From Dichetophora obliterata (Eukaryota > Arthropoda > Insecta > Diptera > Sciomyzidae): 64,000 bases of DNA. Numbering within the stretch: the first letter of the stretch is position 1; each line of letters begins with the position of its first letter. Shown one piece after another: positions 12,419 to 23,934 of the stretch. The DNA lies in contig OY986436.1 in NCBI GenBank assembly GCA_963920525.1, forward strand, positions 96,359,701 to 96,423,700, given 5' to 3'. Both the position numbers and the translations under genes were made by a program. The notes under the pieces are model-generated. The model was not told the DNA's origin, made no database searches, and was given only the letters and a program-made list of their open reading frames with translations.

Positions 12419-14007
12419 AATAAGTTTGATGTTTTCCACTTAACAAATGGTATCTGCTAAACTAAGACACGGTGCTGAGCGTCTTAACTTGCTTACAAGC
12501 TGTTAAGTCTTTTCCCATAAAAAATGTTAACAAGACTTAACAAATTTGTTAAGTTTAGCAAGTTAGGATTTAACAAATGCAGTGAATATCACTATTAAAA
12601 TTTTTGATATTGTCAATACAAAGCAAGGTTAGAAATTAGAAAAAGAATCATTTTCATGGAAACAAACACCACTTGTATCCCTCAACAATAAGTCAACTTT
12701 TTGTTACTTTACTTTCAAATACGGCCCCCTTAAGACTCCGGGCCCGGGGGGTAACACTCCTTTTTCCCCTCGGCGGCTCTGCTGATAGCCCTATTACGAT
12801 TCACAACACAACAGTAATTTCTGTCTTGCTGTTACGGTAGACAACAATACAACTGAATAAATTCCACTGTTGTCTGTCAACAATGCTGTGTCTTCAATAC
12901 ACTTACTATGCAACACAGCAGTTGTGCTTTATACGTTTTTCGCTGCAACTCGAGTTGTCAGAAAATTAAGCGAATTTTTTTCACAACAAGAAACCTGCAA
13001 ATGAAAAGGCCTTACTTTTCTTACCGTGTACCTTTTCTTATCCGTGATACATAACAATACCTCCTTCATAGTTTACAAAAAATAAAATAGTGTTAGTTCT
13101 ATCACTTTAATTCTTGGTACCATAAAAATGAAATCCTACTATAAATAGTACTCTAAAATAAAGTTTTTTCACTTTTCCGTACAAAAGAATGTAACTCTGT
13201 AGTAGTCGCTTTTAATTAGAAAAACAAACTCAAATAACAGTTTATTTCTTAAAATGTTTTTGTATATTACCAATTTTATGTTTTTGTTTGTTTAAAAATT
13301 AATGTATTGCATAAGAGACAAATTCTTTTATTTATTTCTTTTTCTTTGAATTGTTTTCTGATTATCTTGTTTTATTAATAAACAAACTTTTTGAAAAAGA
13401 TAAAAAAAAGGCTAAAATCGTGTTTTTAACGAATTCTTTCTAGAATGTGTGTTTTATATCTGCATAACAGAATATTTAATGTAACTTACTTTGTATCGAA
13501 ATTTAAGAATTTGAAATTTTAGTTGTTGTTTTATATAAAAAAAAAAAACACTCATAACAATTTACTTTCAATCGCTTAATCGCTTTGGCATGCTGAGTAT
13601 TACTTGAAACGAGTATTTTTTTTTTGTAAACTCGATTTTGAAATACCGACTCGAATTTCTACTCGATATAAAATTATTTATACTCGAGTTGAAAAAGTAT
13701 TTTTTAATTTTGACAGTCCACAGTTGCATCGAAACGTACTAATTAGAGTACGTTTTTATTTTGAGAGCACGAAATATTTCTGTGACAGTACCTTTTTATT
13801 ATTTTGGAAGTTTTATGGTAGAGAGAAGTGCTATTTTATTAGTTGAGTAATACGTTTATTGGTGAAGGGAAGCACTATTGTTTATAAGAGAAGGGGAAAT
13901 TACGCTGGCTGAAATTTATTTGACACAAAGAAGCGTTTTTGCGTAGATTATGATGCCGTTAAAAATTTTTTGACCGGAAGAAGGGTTTTAAGTAAATAAA
14001 AAATAAT

Positions 14008-14225
14008 CAGCCCTTTTATGAATAATTTTCCCCGTGGAATCGAAAAAGGGAATTTTCATTTTTAAGAAAAACTTACAACATTTTAGGAATTTTTAATGCA
14101 AATTTATAGATAACTGTGGATAAAAAAATTTGCATTAAAAATTTCCGAAATGTTTTTGAGCTTTAGCCAAAAAATTAAAACTCCCTTTTCCGATTCCGCG
14201 TGAAAAATTATTCATCATAGGGCTG
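14008..14225. mobile_element. MITE family M1, copy 3 (218 bp)
   Basis: The inverted ends are CAGCCCTTTTATGAATAA and TTATTCATCATAGGGCTG. AAT lies on both sides. It is nested in the T2 element. Confidence 0.8.
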
Positions 14226-14327
14226 AATATGTATGTTAAATTGGCCCTAATTCTTAAATCATTATTATGTTATTAGCACTATAAAAATTTATTTTTTAAG
14301 ACTCATAGCAGATTTTGGACAAATGTC

Positions 14328-14595
14328 TAGTGTCCGACTGAATATTCGGCCTCGGTATAAGGCCAATAATCAGCCGATTTTTTAACCTTCGGCTTCGACC
14401 CAAAGTAGCCGAATATTTGCCGAATGCTTTTATTTTGTAAATAAAATCTTCGCTACGTGAATATATTCCATTATTGACATTCCTTTAAATTTTTGAATAT
14501 TCTGTAGTTTTTCTGGTCTAGATCGAAAATCGACTTGACAAAAATTTTGTAAGTATTCAGCTTTGACCCAAAAATTCACATTCGATCGGACACTA
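14328..14595. mobile_element. hAT-like MITE with TAGTGTCCGAC ends, copy 1
   Basis: TAGTGTCCGAC...CGGACACTA ends with GAATATTCGGC-type inner repeats. The same family is at 55876-56469, where an exact 8-bp duplication is present. Here the flanks match at only 6 of 8 bases, so this copy is older. Confidence 0.65.
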
Positions 14596-15214
14596 AAAAT
14601 ATCCCATTTTTAAGATTTTCTTATAGTGCAAAAGTTTTTTGGAGTGCCTCAGCAAATTGAAATAATGAAATTTGTACAAAAAGTGCTATAGCTTTTAAAG
14701 CAAGTTCGATCTGATATTATTATATTAGAAAGGTCATAAATATTTCCATAAGTTGCTAATAATTTTGATATCCGAATAATAATGGAAGAACTATAGACAA
14801 TTAAAAAGACTTATTTTTTTCTAAAAACCCCCTCCCGACCAAAGTAAGAGAGAGCGGGATTTTTTTAAACACGATTATAATCTACGTAAAAAACTATACC
14901 TTGTACTCAAAAAAATGATAAAATACAGTTATTTCATTAAACTACATTTAATCCTTTTTTCATCGCCAAATGAAATAACGGGTTTAAATATAGGCTCAAA
15001 ATTTTTCAGTTCATATCGCAATAAATGTTTTATCGTGATTGTACTTTTTGTTGTTTATTAAATACTTTTTAAAGAGTACTTTTTTATTTTTCTCCGAATT
15101 CTACATACATTCCACAATGTGAATGATAATAGCTCGAAACTGTTGTTTCTTCTTGAATGTTGTGTCTATTCGTAAAAAGACACAGCAGTTTATTGCAATG
15201 AACCGAAATAGGCT

Positions 15215-16904
15215 TATTAGACTCAGTAAATTTGCCAACAATAATTAGAAAACTAGTAGAACTTGTTTTATCACGAAATGGAATCAAACTCTTTGAAAGT
15301 TTCTTGTTGATCAGGAAGCAATATGTAGAAATGTATTAATTTCTCTAAAAAGCTCTTTAAAAATAGTTAAAGTAAGAATACCCAGGTATCTTTACTTGCT
15401 GCTTCTTTGTTTTTGTTATATTATATAACTATAAACGGAATTCTTAATTTTAAATTAAAGGCTATCCCGCAGTTTTAAGCTGTTGTTGATGCATTCTACG
15501 GACTAGAAGAGCTTCTATATAATATCAATCAGATCTAAGTACAATCTCTAAATGGTGTTACTATTAATTTACTTGTTTTACTTGGTAGCAATGATGTTAT
15601 TTAGGCACACTTGTACCTTTTTCGAAGCATTTAGGTAAAAAAAAAATCATAAATGCGCAGTGCAAGCAAAATATATTTTTATTTGACCTATTTATGTAAA
15701 AAATTTAATCGCATACTTTCAAAATTAAATAAAATAGCTCAATTTCATAGGCAAATGTCCCCTTCATTCCCCCCGTAGCCAACACCACTGGTCGGAGATA
15801 TTATGTATTGAAAATTAACATAAAAATTTAAAACTTTTATATTTATAACTTGAATAGGAACGTATAGTTAAAGTTGCAAGGAAATCAAAAGCATGAGTTC
15901 TATTTTCGAGGAAAAGAAACTTGGATTAAGCGTGAAATGGCAAATACTACTATAGGTGGTGCAGCGACTTTGGGGGAGGGGGGGCAGGAACCTTGGAGTC
16001 CACGTTTGGACACCACTGTTCCAAATTATTGCCTTCATTAAAATTAGTTGAGCAATAAAGGGTTGGACCTCTGCAAGAAGTAGTCAAAAGCATAGTACAA
16101 TTTTGATATCTGCAAACTAAGTTGTTTGTATTTAGTTTTTTTTTTCTATAAAGATATGTATTCTATAGTCTATTACTCATGTACATATATGTATATTATA
16201 AGCACACATTTTTACAATAACAAACATTTTAAGAGTTGTATTTATTTTTATTGTTTAGCTTGTGAGTTCGCTAGCAATTTTGATAACTCTGGACTATAGA
16301 CTTTAAGGTCGAAGTTGTGAGTAGGGCATTACGGCGTAGCGCGGGTTTCTTGTCAGTAGAAAGTACTGAAACAAGTGCTCGCACAATATGTCTGAGATAG
16401 GAAGTACAATATTTTCATATACGATACTATTTCATGTTCAGCTTGGAAAAATAACAAACTGTTAAATACTGTCGATCGAGAAGGTTGGTTGCAATCGTTG
16501 TCGCTGTCAGTGTCACTAACGGAGGGGCTATATATAATAATTAAGTGAGTCTTCGAAACTAAAATATTTTGCCATTGATTGAAATCCATTTAAATCCTTT
16601 AATTGTTTAATCAGAGGCTGTATTCCTAAGCGTTTTATTGCCATTATACAAAATATAACTAAAATGTTGACTTTGAACGATTTACTTGTGAACGATCGCA
16701 TCATTGCAAAAGCAAATGAGCAAATTGCTTAGTCTCAAACTTTAAAACCGGTTCAAGAATTAAACAAATACAAATTTCAAAGATCAGTATCAACAATTGT
16801 TGGTTGAATAGCGGTTTATCTGGTCAATCAGCTGTAAGAGAAGCTTTCAAAAAAGTGCTCATTGAAGTTTGGCTGTTTTTTAAAATTTTGTAGTGTATTA
16901 CTGC
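15215..16904. other. No recognisable gene (1.7 kb)
   Basis: AT-rich DNA with scattered frames under 80 codons and no motif I know. Confidence 0.4.
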
Positions 16905-17035
16905 ATTATTCTGTATCACGAAGAAGCACATAAACGATGAGAAAGACATGAGAAGCAATACAATTTTGTATGGAAAAAGTATTGCTTCTTGTGCGTTTCT
17001 CATCGTTAGTGTGCTTCTTCGTGATACAGAATAAT
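16905..17035. repeat. 131-bp near-perfect palindrome (hairpin)
   Basis: An arm of about 57 bp (ATTATTCTGTATCACGAAGA ... GAGAAGCAATAC) pairs with its reverse complement (GTATTGCTTC ... TCTTCGTGATACAGAATAAT) across a loop of about 18 bp, with a few mismatches. It could be a tiny MITE or a source of a hairpin transcript. Single copy in this window. Confidence 0.75.
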
Positions 17036-19100
17036 TCAGTTAAATTGAAGATATAAGCTTAAATTTGTAGATTATAGCTTCATACAAAAACCAAAAACAA
17101 AACAAAAAACATACGTACGCATTGAAGTGAACTTTGAATCAAAATTGTACTTTATCGAAAACAAAGAAAATTATCGAATATCATTGACAAACATATATAC
17201 ATAAATTAAGAAATATTGAACAATATGTTTGTATTTTTGAAGATAATATTAATTAGTATTAATATAGAAAAAGTTGCACATAACTGTATACATGTACACA
17301 GAAATTGATATAAGGAACACATATGTATATGCACATTATTGCATAAATAAATGTTGGTAACAATATCTGTGACACTGAAAAAATAATAATCACAATTAAG
17401 GGCCCATTAAAGATTTTAATGCAAAAAAAAGTCTGCATTAAAAATTTTTTTTAAAGCGACTGTTTATTTTAGTTATTTTTTTCAACATTATAATTATAGA
17501 ACTTTTTGAAATTTTTGGTTATCAAATATAAATTATTATAGCAGGAATCAGAAGTTTAATGAAGCACCTAAAAAATGTGGTGGACACGATTTTTCGGAGC
17601 ATGTTCATTAAAAAAAATAATAATTTGGTTTTCCTGAAGCTTTTTGAAAAATTTTTATTAAAGCTAAAATGGTACTTCAAAAATCGATTTTTGATTAAAA
17701 ATGTGATTTGTTTTAGGTTATAAAAAAAACCATTTCTCTAATATAAAAATCGAACGATTAAAAGTACCATTTGTATTTGCTTAACAAGTGCATACAATTT
17801 GGAAGCGATCCTTAGCATAGTTGTCGAGTAATGCTGTCCACCAGTTTCAAGCAGCACTTTTCGAAAAGAACGTGCTTAAAGTTTTAGAAGTAGTAAGGTA
17901 CAGTAAAGTTTTCTTCGGACGTTTGTGCTTATAACTACAGTAATTTTTATTCAATCGTCTTCAAACTTTCTGTGAATATTTTAATGATGTTATAAAAAAA
18001 ATTAAAATAAAATGTTATAAACGAAAATTTAAAAACAAATTGATTTTTGGTCGTCGACCTGCCCTTAAAGCAGTGTTAAAAGCTACTGCTGATAAAAATT
18101 AGCAAAATTTGACAGAAAAATCCGCTAAAATCTGCTAATTAGTTTTTAAAATATTATTTTTATAATTCAGCAATTCTATTTTAAACGTACCGGAAAAGTA
18201 AAAATTACGGAATGAACATATCCGATTTTGGTAAATTTTGCATGGGAATCACTGACGAAAATAAAAGACTTCATTTGGAGGTAAAACGTTTGGCGTTATA
18301 TTTTGTGGAGTTATATATAAGGTTATATATGCACAAAGCTTCCAAAAATCGTCAAAAACCGAAACTATTAAGAATTTTTAAAATGTGCTTTTCGAACCCC
18401 TTTTTCAAAATCAAATACCTCACCGCAAGGGATGGAACCCCCAACTTTTTTTTAGATTAAAGTCCATTTAATAATTTTCCGTTTTACCTTTCCAACAGTT
18501 GTTCAAATTTAACATTCAGTTAAAAAGTGTTTGAGATACGAATTTTCGTAAAAATCAACTCAGGTCAGTTTGCAATTTTTTCTGAATTTTGTGCATTCTG
18601 TAACTCCGCCAAAAATGACGCTAAACTTTTTTCCTGCTAATTTAGTTTCTTGTTTCCATCAGTGATGCTTCCGTAAGGCCGGTATGTTTAAAATGGAATT
18701 GCAGCATGTATTAATAACGATTAAAATATTAATATACAGTTATTAATAATAAGGTAAAAAAATCGCAAAAAATATAGTTTCAAGTTCCAATTTAAAAAAC
18801 CAAATCACTCCATTCTTCATTAATGTACTTATTTTCATAGATTACATTCGACCCAATGAACATAAGAAAAGATCGAGGCATATTGTAGTCGTGGCAGCAG
18901 TTATTGCTGCCTCTTAAGCCGTATTTAGAAAATTGAAATGATTTTTATTTTTTTTTTTAAAACTTACACGGAAGTAATTATTTTACTTGAATCAAGCAAA
19001 TGCTTTGCTTTAAAGCAAATCAGCAAAACTTTGCTCAATCACGGTGTGATTTTCGAAAAAGATTTCTAAATTGTAATCACTCCTCATGTGTTTAGGAAAA
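17036..19100. other. No recognisable gene (2.1 kb)
   Basis: AT-rich. The longest frame (18212-18460, 82 codons) has no known motif and no codon-use signal I can see. Confidence 0.4.
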
Positions 19101-19104
19101 AGCA

Positions 19105-19300
19105 AAATTTTGATAAAATTCAAGCAAAAGTTTGCTAAGTTATTATAAACTGCAAAAGCAAATTTCTACTTAATTCAAGCAAATATTTGCTATATTATTA
19201 TAAGCTCAAATAGCAAATTTTTACTTAACTCATGCAAAAAATTGCTAAGTTATTATAAATTCAAATAGCAAATTTTTACTAAATTCAAGCAAATTTCTTC
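19105..19300. repeat. Tandem repeat, unit of about 62 bp, 3-4 copies
   Basis: Units contain TAGCAAATTTTTACTTAATTCAAGCAAA(A/T)TTTGCTAAGTTATTATAA-type sequence. Inverted versions of the unit recur at 19550-19650 beyond the tRNA-like sequence. Confidence 0.7.
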
Positions 19301-19365
19301 GAAGCACACGAGCACACGTTTATTATTAATGAAGAAAAATAGACGACGATTGGTTAAAGGCTGCG

Positions 19366-19437
19366 ATGGTCGAATGGATAAGCCCATGCACTTACAATCA
19401 CGCGGTCGAGGTTCAAGTCTCCAGATGGTAATAGCTT
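19366..19437 (+). pseudogene. tRNA-like sequence (degenerate tRNA or SINE head)
   Basis: A box-like TGGTCGAATGG and B box-like GGTTCAAGTCT occur with tRNA-like spacing. The anticodon stem and the acceptor stem do not pair, so this is not a functional tRNA. It is flanked by inverted TTTGCTTGAA repeats, which suggests a short tRNA-derived insertion. Confidence 0.35.
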
Positions 19438-19510
19438 TTAAATTTAATTTATGATATGATTACCATAGTTTAATTTAATTAAATTATATTTAACTCAATT
19501 TGATTTAAAA

Positions 19511-19677
19511 TATGCTAGATTTCAGCAAAAACTAATCAAAATTTGCATTTCCAATTTATAATGACTTAGCAAAAATTTGCTTGAATTAAGTAGAAATTGG
19601 CTTTTGCAGTTTATAATAACTTAGCAAAATTTTGCTTGAATTTAAACTTCGATTAGTTTTTGCTGAAATCTAGCATA
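19511..19677. repeat. Inverted repeat with ends ATGCTAGATTTCAGCAAAAA
   Basis: ATGCTAGATTTCAGCAAAAACTAATC is mirrored by GATTAGTTTTTGCTGAAATCTAGCAT about 110 bp later. The interior holds CTTAGCAAAAATTTGCTTGAAT repeats. Confidence 0.7.
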
Positions 19678-19702
19678 ATTTTAAAGTGGCTGAGATTCAA
19701 GC

Positions 19703-20062
19703 TCAAGTTTTGCTTAACCACAATACAAATTTAACAAACAGTTTTCTCCGTGTATATAAGAAATATTTAACATTTAAAATTCTATTAACTGTGTCGATTT
19801 GTAAGCGATTTCTTATTCTGGGCTTCACAGCATTGAGCTGGCTAAGCACTCGTTCAACATCAGCCTTTAACCAAGAAACTAATACAAGGTGCAGTGAAAA
19901 GTTGACCAGTTCCTCAAAAATAAAATTTACAGATGTATCTTTGTATTGGAATTCTTCAAACCCAAAATCAGTTGTATTAGATACAATATTCCATTTAAAG
20001 ATACTGATACAATATTTTCCACAAATAAACAACCACAAATTTTCAAAAAAGACAAAAGACAT
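19703..20062 (-). pseudogene. hAT transposase C-terminal dimerisation fragment
   Basis: The minus-strand frame contains WLKADVERVLSQLNAVKPRI followed by RNRLQIDTVNRIL. This is the hAT dimerisation-region signature (x-VER-x-FS-x-L-N-x-x-K-x-x-x-RNRL). The rest of the transposase is absent upstream and downstream, so this is an isolated relic. Confidence 0.65.
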
Positions 20063-20132
20063 ATCTTCTTTTACTGTTTTAAAAACTTTGGGCGCGTTCT
20101 GCAGAAGTAATCGCTTACTGAGCGATTGGTAA

Positions 20133-21639
20133 GCTTTCTTTACTAAGCGATCAATTCTGCCGAACGCTGTACTATTAAAAACAGAAACAGCTGTTAAAAG
20201 TTCTATGGCAGTTAAAAGCTTTGTCCGTCCATGGCGAATTACTGCGTCCTTGAACCAGTGAAATCTAAAAAATTGACGCTGTTAATTTACTCAGTAAACC
20301 GGATAGATTTTACTCGATCAAGGATGTTGCAATTCGGCCCCAGTTTCTTAATAAATTTCTGATTTTTTCATTTATATTTTTTTCTTCAAAGAGTTGACAA
20401 TCAAAATCAGCTGTATTTATGATAAGTACCATAGAAATTTTTCGCTACCAAAAATGGTGAGTGCTCATCAAACATGTTGCATGTAGCAGCTCGTTCAGCA
20501 GACTTTTAGTCAACAGTTGTGTAACATTGTTAACGGAAAAGCGTTCAATCATCTTCAAATTAATAAAATTTATGCTAAATTATAAACACTATTTAAGAAA
20601 TCCGCTGAAAATTCCGCCAGCGGACTTTTTATATTTTATCCCGCCAAATGACATCAAAATTCGCTAATTTGGAGGGAAATCCGCTGATCTCTCAACAGTA
20701 CCTTAAAGAAAGATTTTTTAAATTAAAATCAGAATTTAGCATTCGAAATGGTGTATCAGATTTTATCCGCTTAAAAAAAAACCGAACGACTTTAGAGAGA
20801 CAAGATACAAAGTAAATGATTTGTAAAAAATACATAAATTTTTCAAAGTTCATCAAAAATCCGTGTACTGGGGTACATATGATATGGGCTAAGTAAATTT
20901 ACAAAATTCATTCCTCTTAATCGAGAATTAAATTTTGAAGTTTTTCAATTTTTTAAATGTTTTTGATGTCAGCAACGAAAGGTACTTTTTTATTAAAAGT
21001 ACATAATTTACTTAAACTAAAATTCAACAATTTATACTAGAACAGGTTCTTCTTAAAGCAGTCAAAAATAGGCCATATTTCACATTTTTTTCTGAGACAA
21101 TGAAACATATACAAAAGATCCTTTTAACCCACTAATGCTCACTACCAGAACCCGTTGAGTTCAGCTTTTGAAATTTTCGGCATAGATTTGTATTAATATT
21201 AGTCGGAAAACTCCGAAGTTTAAAAAAAATATCAAAGGATTTGGGTGTGGCTAAGCGTTTGATCATAAACGCATTTTTCTAGATGTTTATAAAACAAATG
21301 TGAATTGGCGCGAAAAAGTAATCAAAACAATAATAACATAGAATAGAGTAATATCTTATTCTCAAGTTTTTTGTCTATAAAACTTTTTCGCGATATTTTT
21401 TTTAATGTTAAAATATTAGCGTCCAAACTACAAATATATATAGTTTTAAGGTTTTTAATTTTTTGCTGCTTTGGAACGATTTAACGCGTTACTATTTCAT
21501 GTTTTAATAACAGTGTTTAATGACTAGTGTTTTATTAAATTATTTTAATTATTATTTTTTAAATTCCTTACACTTTTATATTCATGAAGCTAGTGCTGTC
21601 ATATAAGATCTCGGTCTTATTGTGCTATCTAGTCTATAT
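20133..21639. other. No recognisable gene (1.5 kb)
   Basis: AT-rich DNA with short frames only, up to 68 codons at 20461-20667, and nothing recognised. Confidence 0.4.
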
Positions 21640-22371
21640 TAATAACACTGTGCGACAATTTCAGGGTCAATTGAAATAACCTCAAATATCTCAATAGTTT
21701 CAAATAGTGCATGGTCTATATATTATGCCCTCATACTCAGTTTTTTCGGATCAAATAAGAGAGATATTCAAGGTCAAATTTTACCTTTAAGTCACAAATT
21801 TTTTCTTGTAACTCTTAATTAAATTCAAATTCTATGTAGTAACTGCATCTAAATATGTGCAATGGATGGTTTTTTACATTTTGAGACCATTTTTTGCTCA
21901 AAAATTTACGTAAGGGGTTAATATTTTCCCCTTAATATCCATAAGTTCTTGCGATACTGGAATTTGTCTATGCGATGTAGATGGTACTGGTTCATAAACC
22001 GAATAAAAGTCAGCGTGAACTGTTTGTGTTTCATATGAAGCTATATCATAACAAGTTGGAGGAATTGGAATTGGAATATAATTCTAATGTGGCAAAGGCC
22101 TCTGCGCACTCTGAACGCTTACGTATGTAATTTTTCGTTTTTTGATTCTGTTTTGGCCAAAGAAAGGGTTTGCACACACATAACAGTTCTCGCTTACATG
22201 CTCTCCAGGATCCATCCACAGCATAGACACTCCAAAAGGCATAGCAGCCCGTTTTCCTTTTAACTATGCCAGAAGGTAAATATAGCAACTTCGACATAAT
22301 TTTTTATGTGTCCACGTCACGTTTTTTAGTATTGGCTCTCCGAAATATTTTTCATAAGCCATTTCAACTTA

Positions 22372-22377
22372 AGCACT
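22372..22377. repeat. Left 6-bp target-site duplication (AGCACT)
   Basis: AGCACT lies directly before the first AG of the left terminus. The same hexamer follows the right terminus at 39802-39807. Polinton integrases make 6-bp duplications. Confidence 0.93.
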
Positions 22378-22652
22378 AGTAGGTATAATATGGGGTTTCT
22401 GGCACAGCGGAGCAGCGGAGCCGCTTGCTTGCTTGGTTGCTTTTGAAGCGTGCGTCATAGCTGACGGTAGTTTTTTGTGGTTTTGACTTCTGTCCGTCGC
22501 CCGCCCCATCCCCCGTCCCCCTTCCGTCCGTCCGTCCGTCCGTTTTGCGGTTTTTGATAAGCAGTTGTATAAAATGTAAACATTTTTGTTTTTCAATGTT
22601 TGAGAAAATAACAAATTGTCTTCTGCGGTTTTGATAAGAAGTTGTATAAAAT
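22378..22652 (+). repeat. Left terminal inverted repeat of the Polinton
   Basis: This 275-bp segment matches the reverse complement of 39527-39801. I count three mismatches: two near position 12 from the end and one near the inner edge. The outer 180 bp are unusually GC-rich for this window and end in a (CCGT)n run. The inner part contains the first copies of a TGCGGTTTTTGATAA-type subterminal repeat. Reading frames here are by-products of the repeat and are not annotated. Confidence 0.95.
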
Positions 22653-22860
22653 GTAAACATTTTTGTTATCTCCGTCCGTCCGTCCGTTTTGCGCTTTTTG
22701 ATAATCAGTTCCATAAAAATATAAAAATTTGTGTTTTATTAATGCTTGGGAAAATAATAAATTGTATTCTGCGGTTTTTGATAATCAGTTCCATAAAAAT
22801 ATAAAAATTATGTTTTATCAATGCATGGGAAAATAATGAATTGTCTTCTGCGGTTTTTTT
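22546..22860. repeat. Subterminal tandem repeat, units of about 65-80 bp
   Basis: Four to five degenerate units begin with TGCGGTTTTTGATAA and end with a GGGAAAATAA...AATTGTCTTC block. The second is cut short by a (CCGT)n run. The repeat continues inward beyond the TIR on the left side only. The same unit recurs inside the element at 34867-34968. No coding potential seen. Confidence 0.8.
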
Positions 22861-22970
22861 ATAATATAACCATTAAAATCAAATATTAAAAGACAGTTAT
22901 GAAATATTTTAAAATAAATTTTATTAAACATTTAGAATACATATTACAATACAAGCTTAGTGTCTTATCA

Positions 22971-23261
22971 CTAATAGGAAGTCCACCGTGGTTCCTTAAA
23001 GATAGCTGCATACAAATTATAGACTTTTCTCATAGTTTGATATCGTGACCACAAAGTTGCGCAATTACAAATGTCACACATTTCCTTATCCGAATTTTCA
23101 GCATAACAGCAGTCTACCCTATGTAAACCATGTATAGAGTATGCAAAACGTAGAGATGATCTCATTTCTGTAATCATGTCTTGAAAAGCTTTAACATGAT
23201 CAGGGTCTATTGATTTTTCATATTTTATTAAGAACTTTTCTAGTTCACACGATGAAACCAT
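22971..23261 (-). CDS. Small Cys-rich protein (96 aa), paralogue of the 102-aa gene at 24827
   Basis: Unrecognised family. The protein has an acidic, helical N-terminal half and then a Cys cluster (DCC, then about 12 residues on CDICNC), with no signal peptide or membrane segment. It aligns along most of its length with the protein at 24827-25135: both have a F-L-x-K-[YF] start, a conserved SLR segment, a Cys cluster of similar position and a C-terminal helix containing LY..I. The Cys residues could bind zinc, but no known finger pattern is met. It is the left-most gene of the Polinton and reads outward, toward the left terminus. Start: ATG at 23261. The upstream region is shared with the divergent gene at 23566. 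Confidence 0.6.
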   Translation of the reverse strand: MVSSCELEKFLIKYEKSIDPDHVKAFQDMITEMRSSLRFAYSIHGLHRVDCCYAENSDKEMCDICNCATLWSRYQTMRKVYNLYAAIFKEPRWTSY

Positions 23262-23322
23262 ATGTGATTGTTGATGGGGAGAGGTATACTTTAAACTAAT
23301 ATATTTTTTAAATTATTCTTTA

Positions 23323-23433
23323 TTAAAACCAAAACGGCGATAATGTATAGATAAGAATGAAAATTTCTTGAATTTATTAAAACCCAAAACCGCAATAATG
23401 TCTAGATAAGAATTAAAATTTCTAGAAATGATT
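23323..23433. repeat. Two direct copies of a unit of about 54 bp between divergent genes
   Basis: The segment running from TTATTAAAACC through a GATAATGT.TAGATAAGAAT core to AAAATTTCTTGAAT is followed by a diverged second copy. It lies in the 304-bp gap between the divergent genes at 23261 and 23566. A TATA-like box (CTATAAAATG, near 23463) follows, about 100 bp upstream of the rightward start. Confidence 0.65.
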
Positions 23434-23565
23434 TTTCAACTCGCGCTCTAATGGGAAAACACTATAAAATGTCAAGAAACTTATTAACATTTAACATTCA
23501 GTTTTTAATGTTTTGAACAAACGTTAATCAAGTCGTGAAAAGAAAAAAACATATACAAAATTAAA

Positions 23566-23904
23566 ATGAGTGAAATATTAGAGGATCTCAATAATATTAA
23601 ATTAAATCAAAAAACAGGATTCATAAAGCAATGTTTAAGGTTGTCTGATATCCCTCTAAATAAGCAATTACGAATTCTGAAAGCGGAACGGAAAGACACC
23701 ATCTTTGGGACAAAAATCATGCTGGAACTGGAAAAAAATGTAATCTTTCTACCACAATGCTATAATGAAATAAAGGATAAAACTCTGGAGGCGATGAACA
23801 CAGGATCATTTACATTTAAAAAATTGATGGATGGCAACAGCAATAAAACTGATTTTGAGTTTTATAATACTGAAAAAAACAATAAAATTAAACAAAATAA
23901 ATAG
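23566..23904 (+). CDS. Small conserved-looking Polinton protein (112 aa), function unknown
   Basis: A compact domain with a beta-strand-like pattern occupies residues 28-80: an RILKAERKDTIFGTKI-type block, a short acidic strand, then VIFLPQCYN. The tail is Lys/Asn-rich. The arrangement (basic strand, T-x-F/Y-G-x-x-I-x-L-E-L-E, then FLP) reminds me of small single-strand-binding, OB-like proteins of eukaryotic mobile elements. That is only a resemblance. It runs against its neighbours and is tail-to-tail with the gene at 23935, with an AATAAA-like stretch in the 30-bp gap. Start ATG at 23566. Confidence 0.6.
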   Translation: MSEILEDLNNIKLNQKTGFIKQCLRLSDIPLNKQLRILKAERKDTIFGTKIMLELEKNVIFLPQCYNEIKDKTLEAMNTGSFTFKKLMDGNSNKTDFEFYNTEKNNKIKQNK

Positions 23905-23934
23905 TTTTAATAAAAAATATATTTGATATGTTTT

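Larger units (their letters stand above)
11573..12595. mobile_element. Second, damaged copy of the 0.92-kb TIR element
   Basis: This aligns with 764-1201 but lacks the left half and carries two nested MITEs (11639-12033 and 12231-12418). The uninterrupted sequence of copy 1 shows where both inserted. Confidence 0.75.
12787..15214. mobile_element. TIR element family T2, copy 1 (2.4 kb, with nested MITEs)
   Basis: The left end AGCCCTATTACGATTCACAA and the right end AACCGAAATAGGCT are inverted. Several internal blocks (13700-13840, 14830-14990, 15090-15205) recur in reverse complement in the 0.9-kb copy at 43545-44469. It contains the MITEs at 14008-14225 and 14328-14595. The 80-codon frame at 13604-13846 is repeat-derived and no transposase is recognisable. 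Between 12596 and 12786 there is only a short GC-rich patch (12720-12785). Confidence 0.6.

Noticed and set aside
12720..12785. GC-rich patch (CCGGGCCCGGGGGG) as a CpG island or promoter
   Set aside because: Too short and isolated, with no gene nearby; it abuts a transposon end.
19105..19300. CRISPR-like spaced repeats
   Set aside because: The repeats are degenerate and contiguous without unique spacers, and the genome is eukaryotic.
19366..19437. A functional tRNA gene
   Set aside because: A- and B-box-like motifs are present, but neither the anticodon nor the acceptor stem pairs.
22369..22714. 81- and 112-codon frames in the left Polinton TIR, repeated at 39462-39867
   Set aside because: They read through the (CCGT)n tract and the TIR, exist at both ends because the TIR does, and have no domain.
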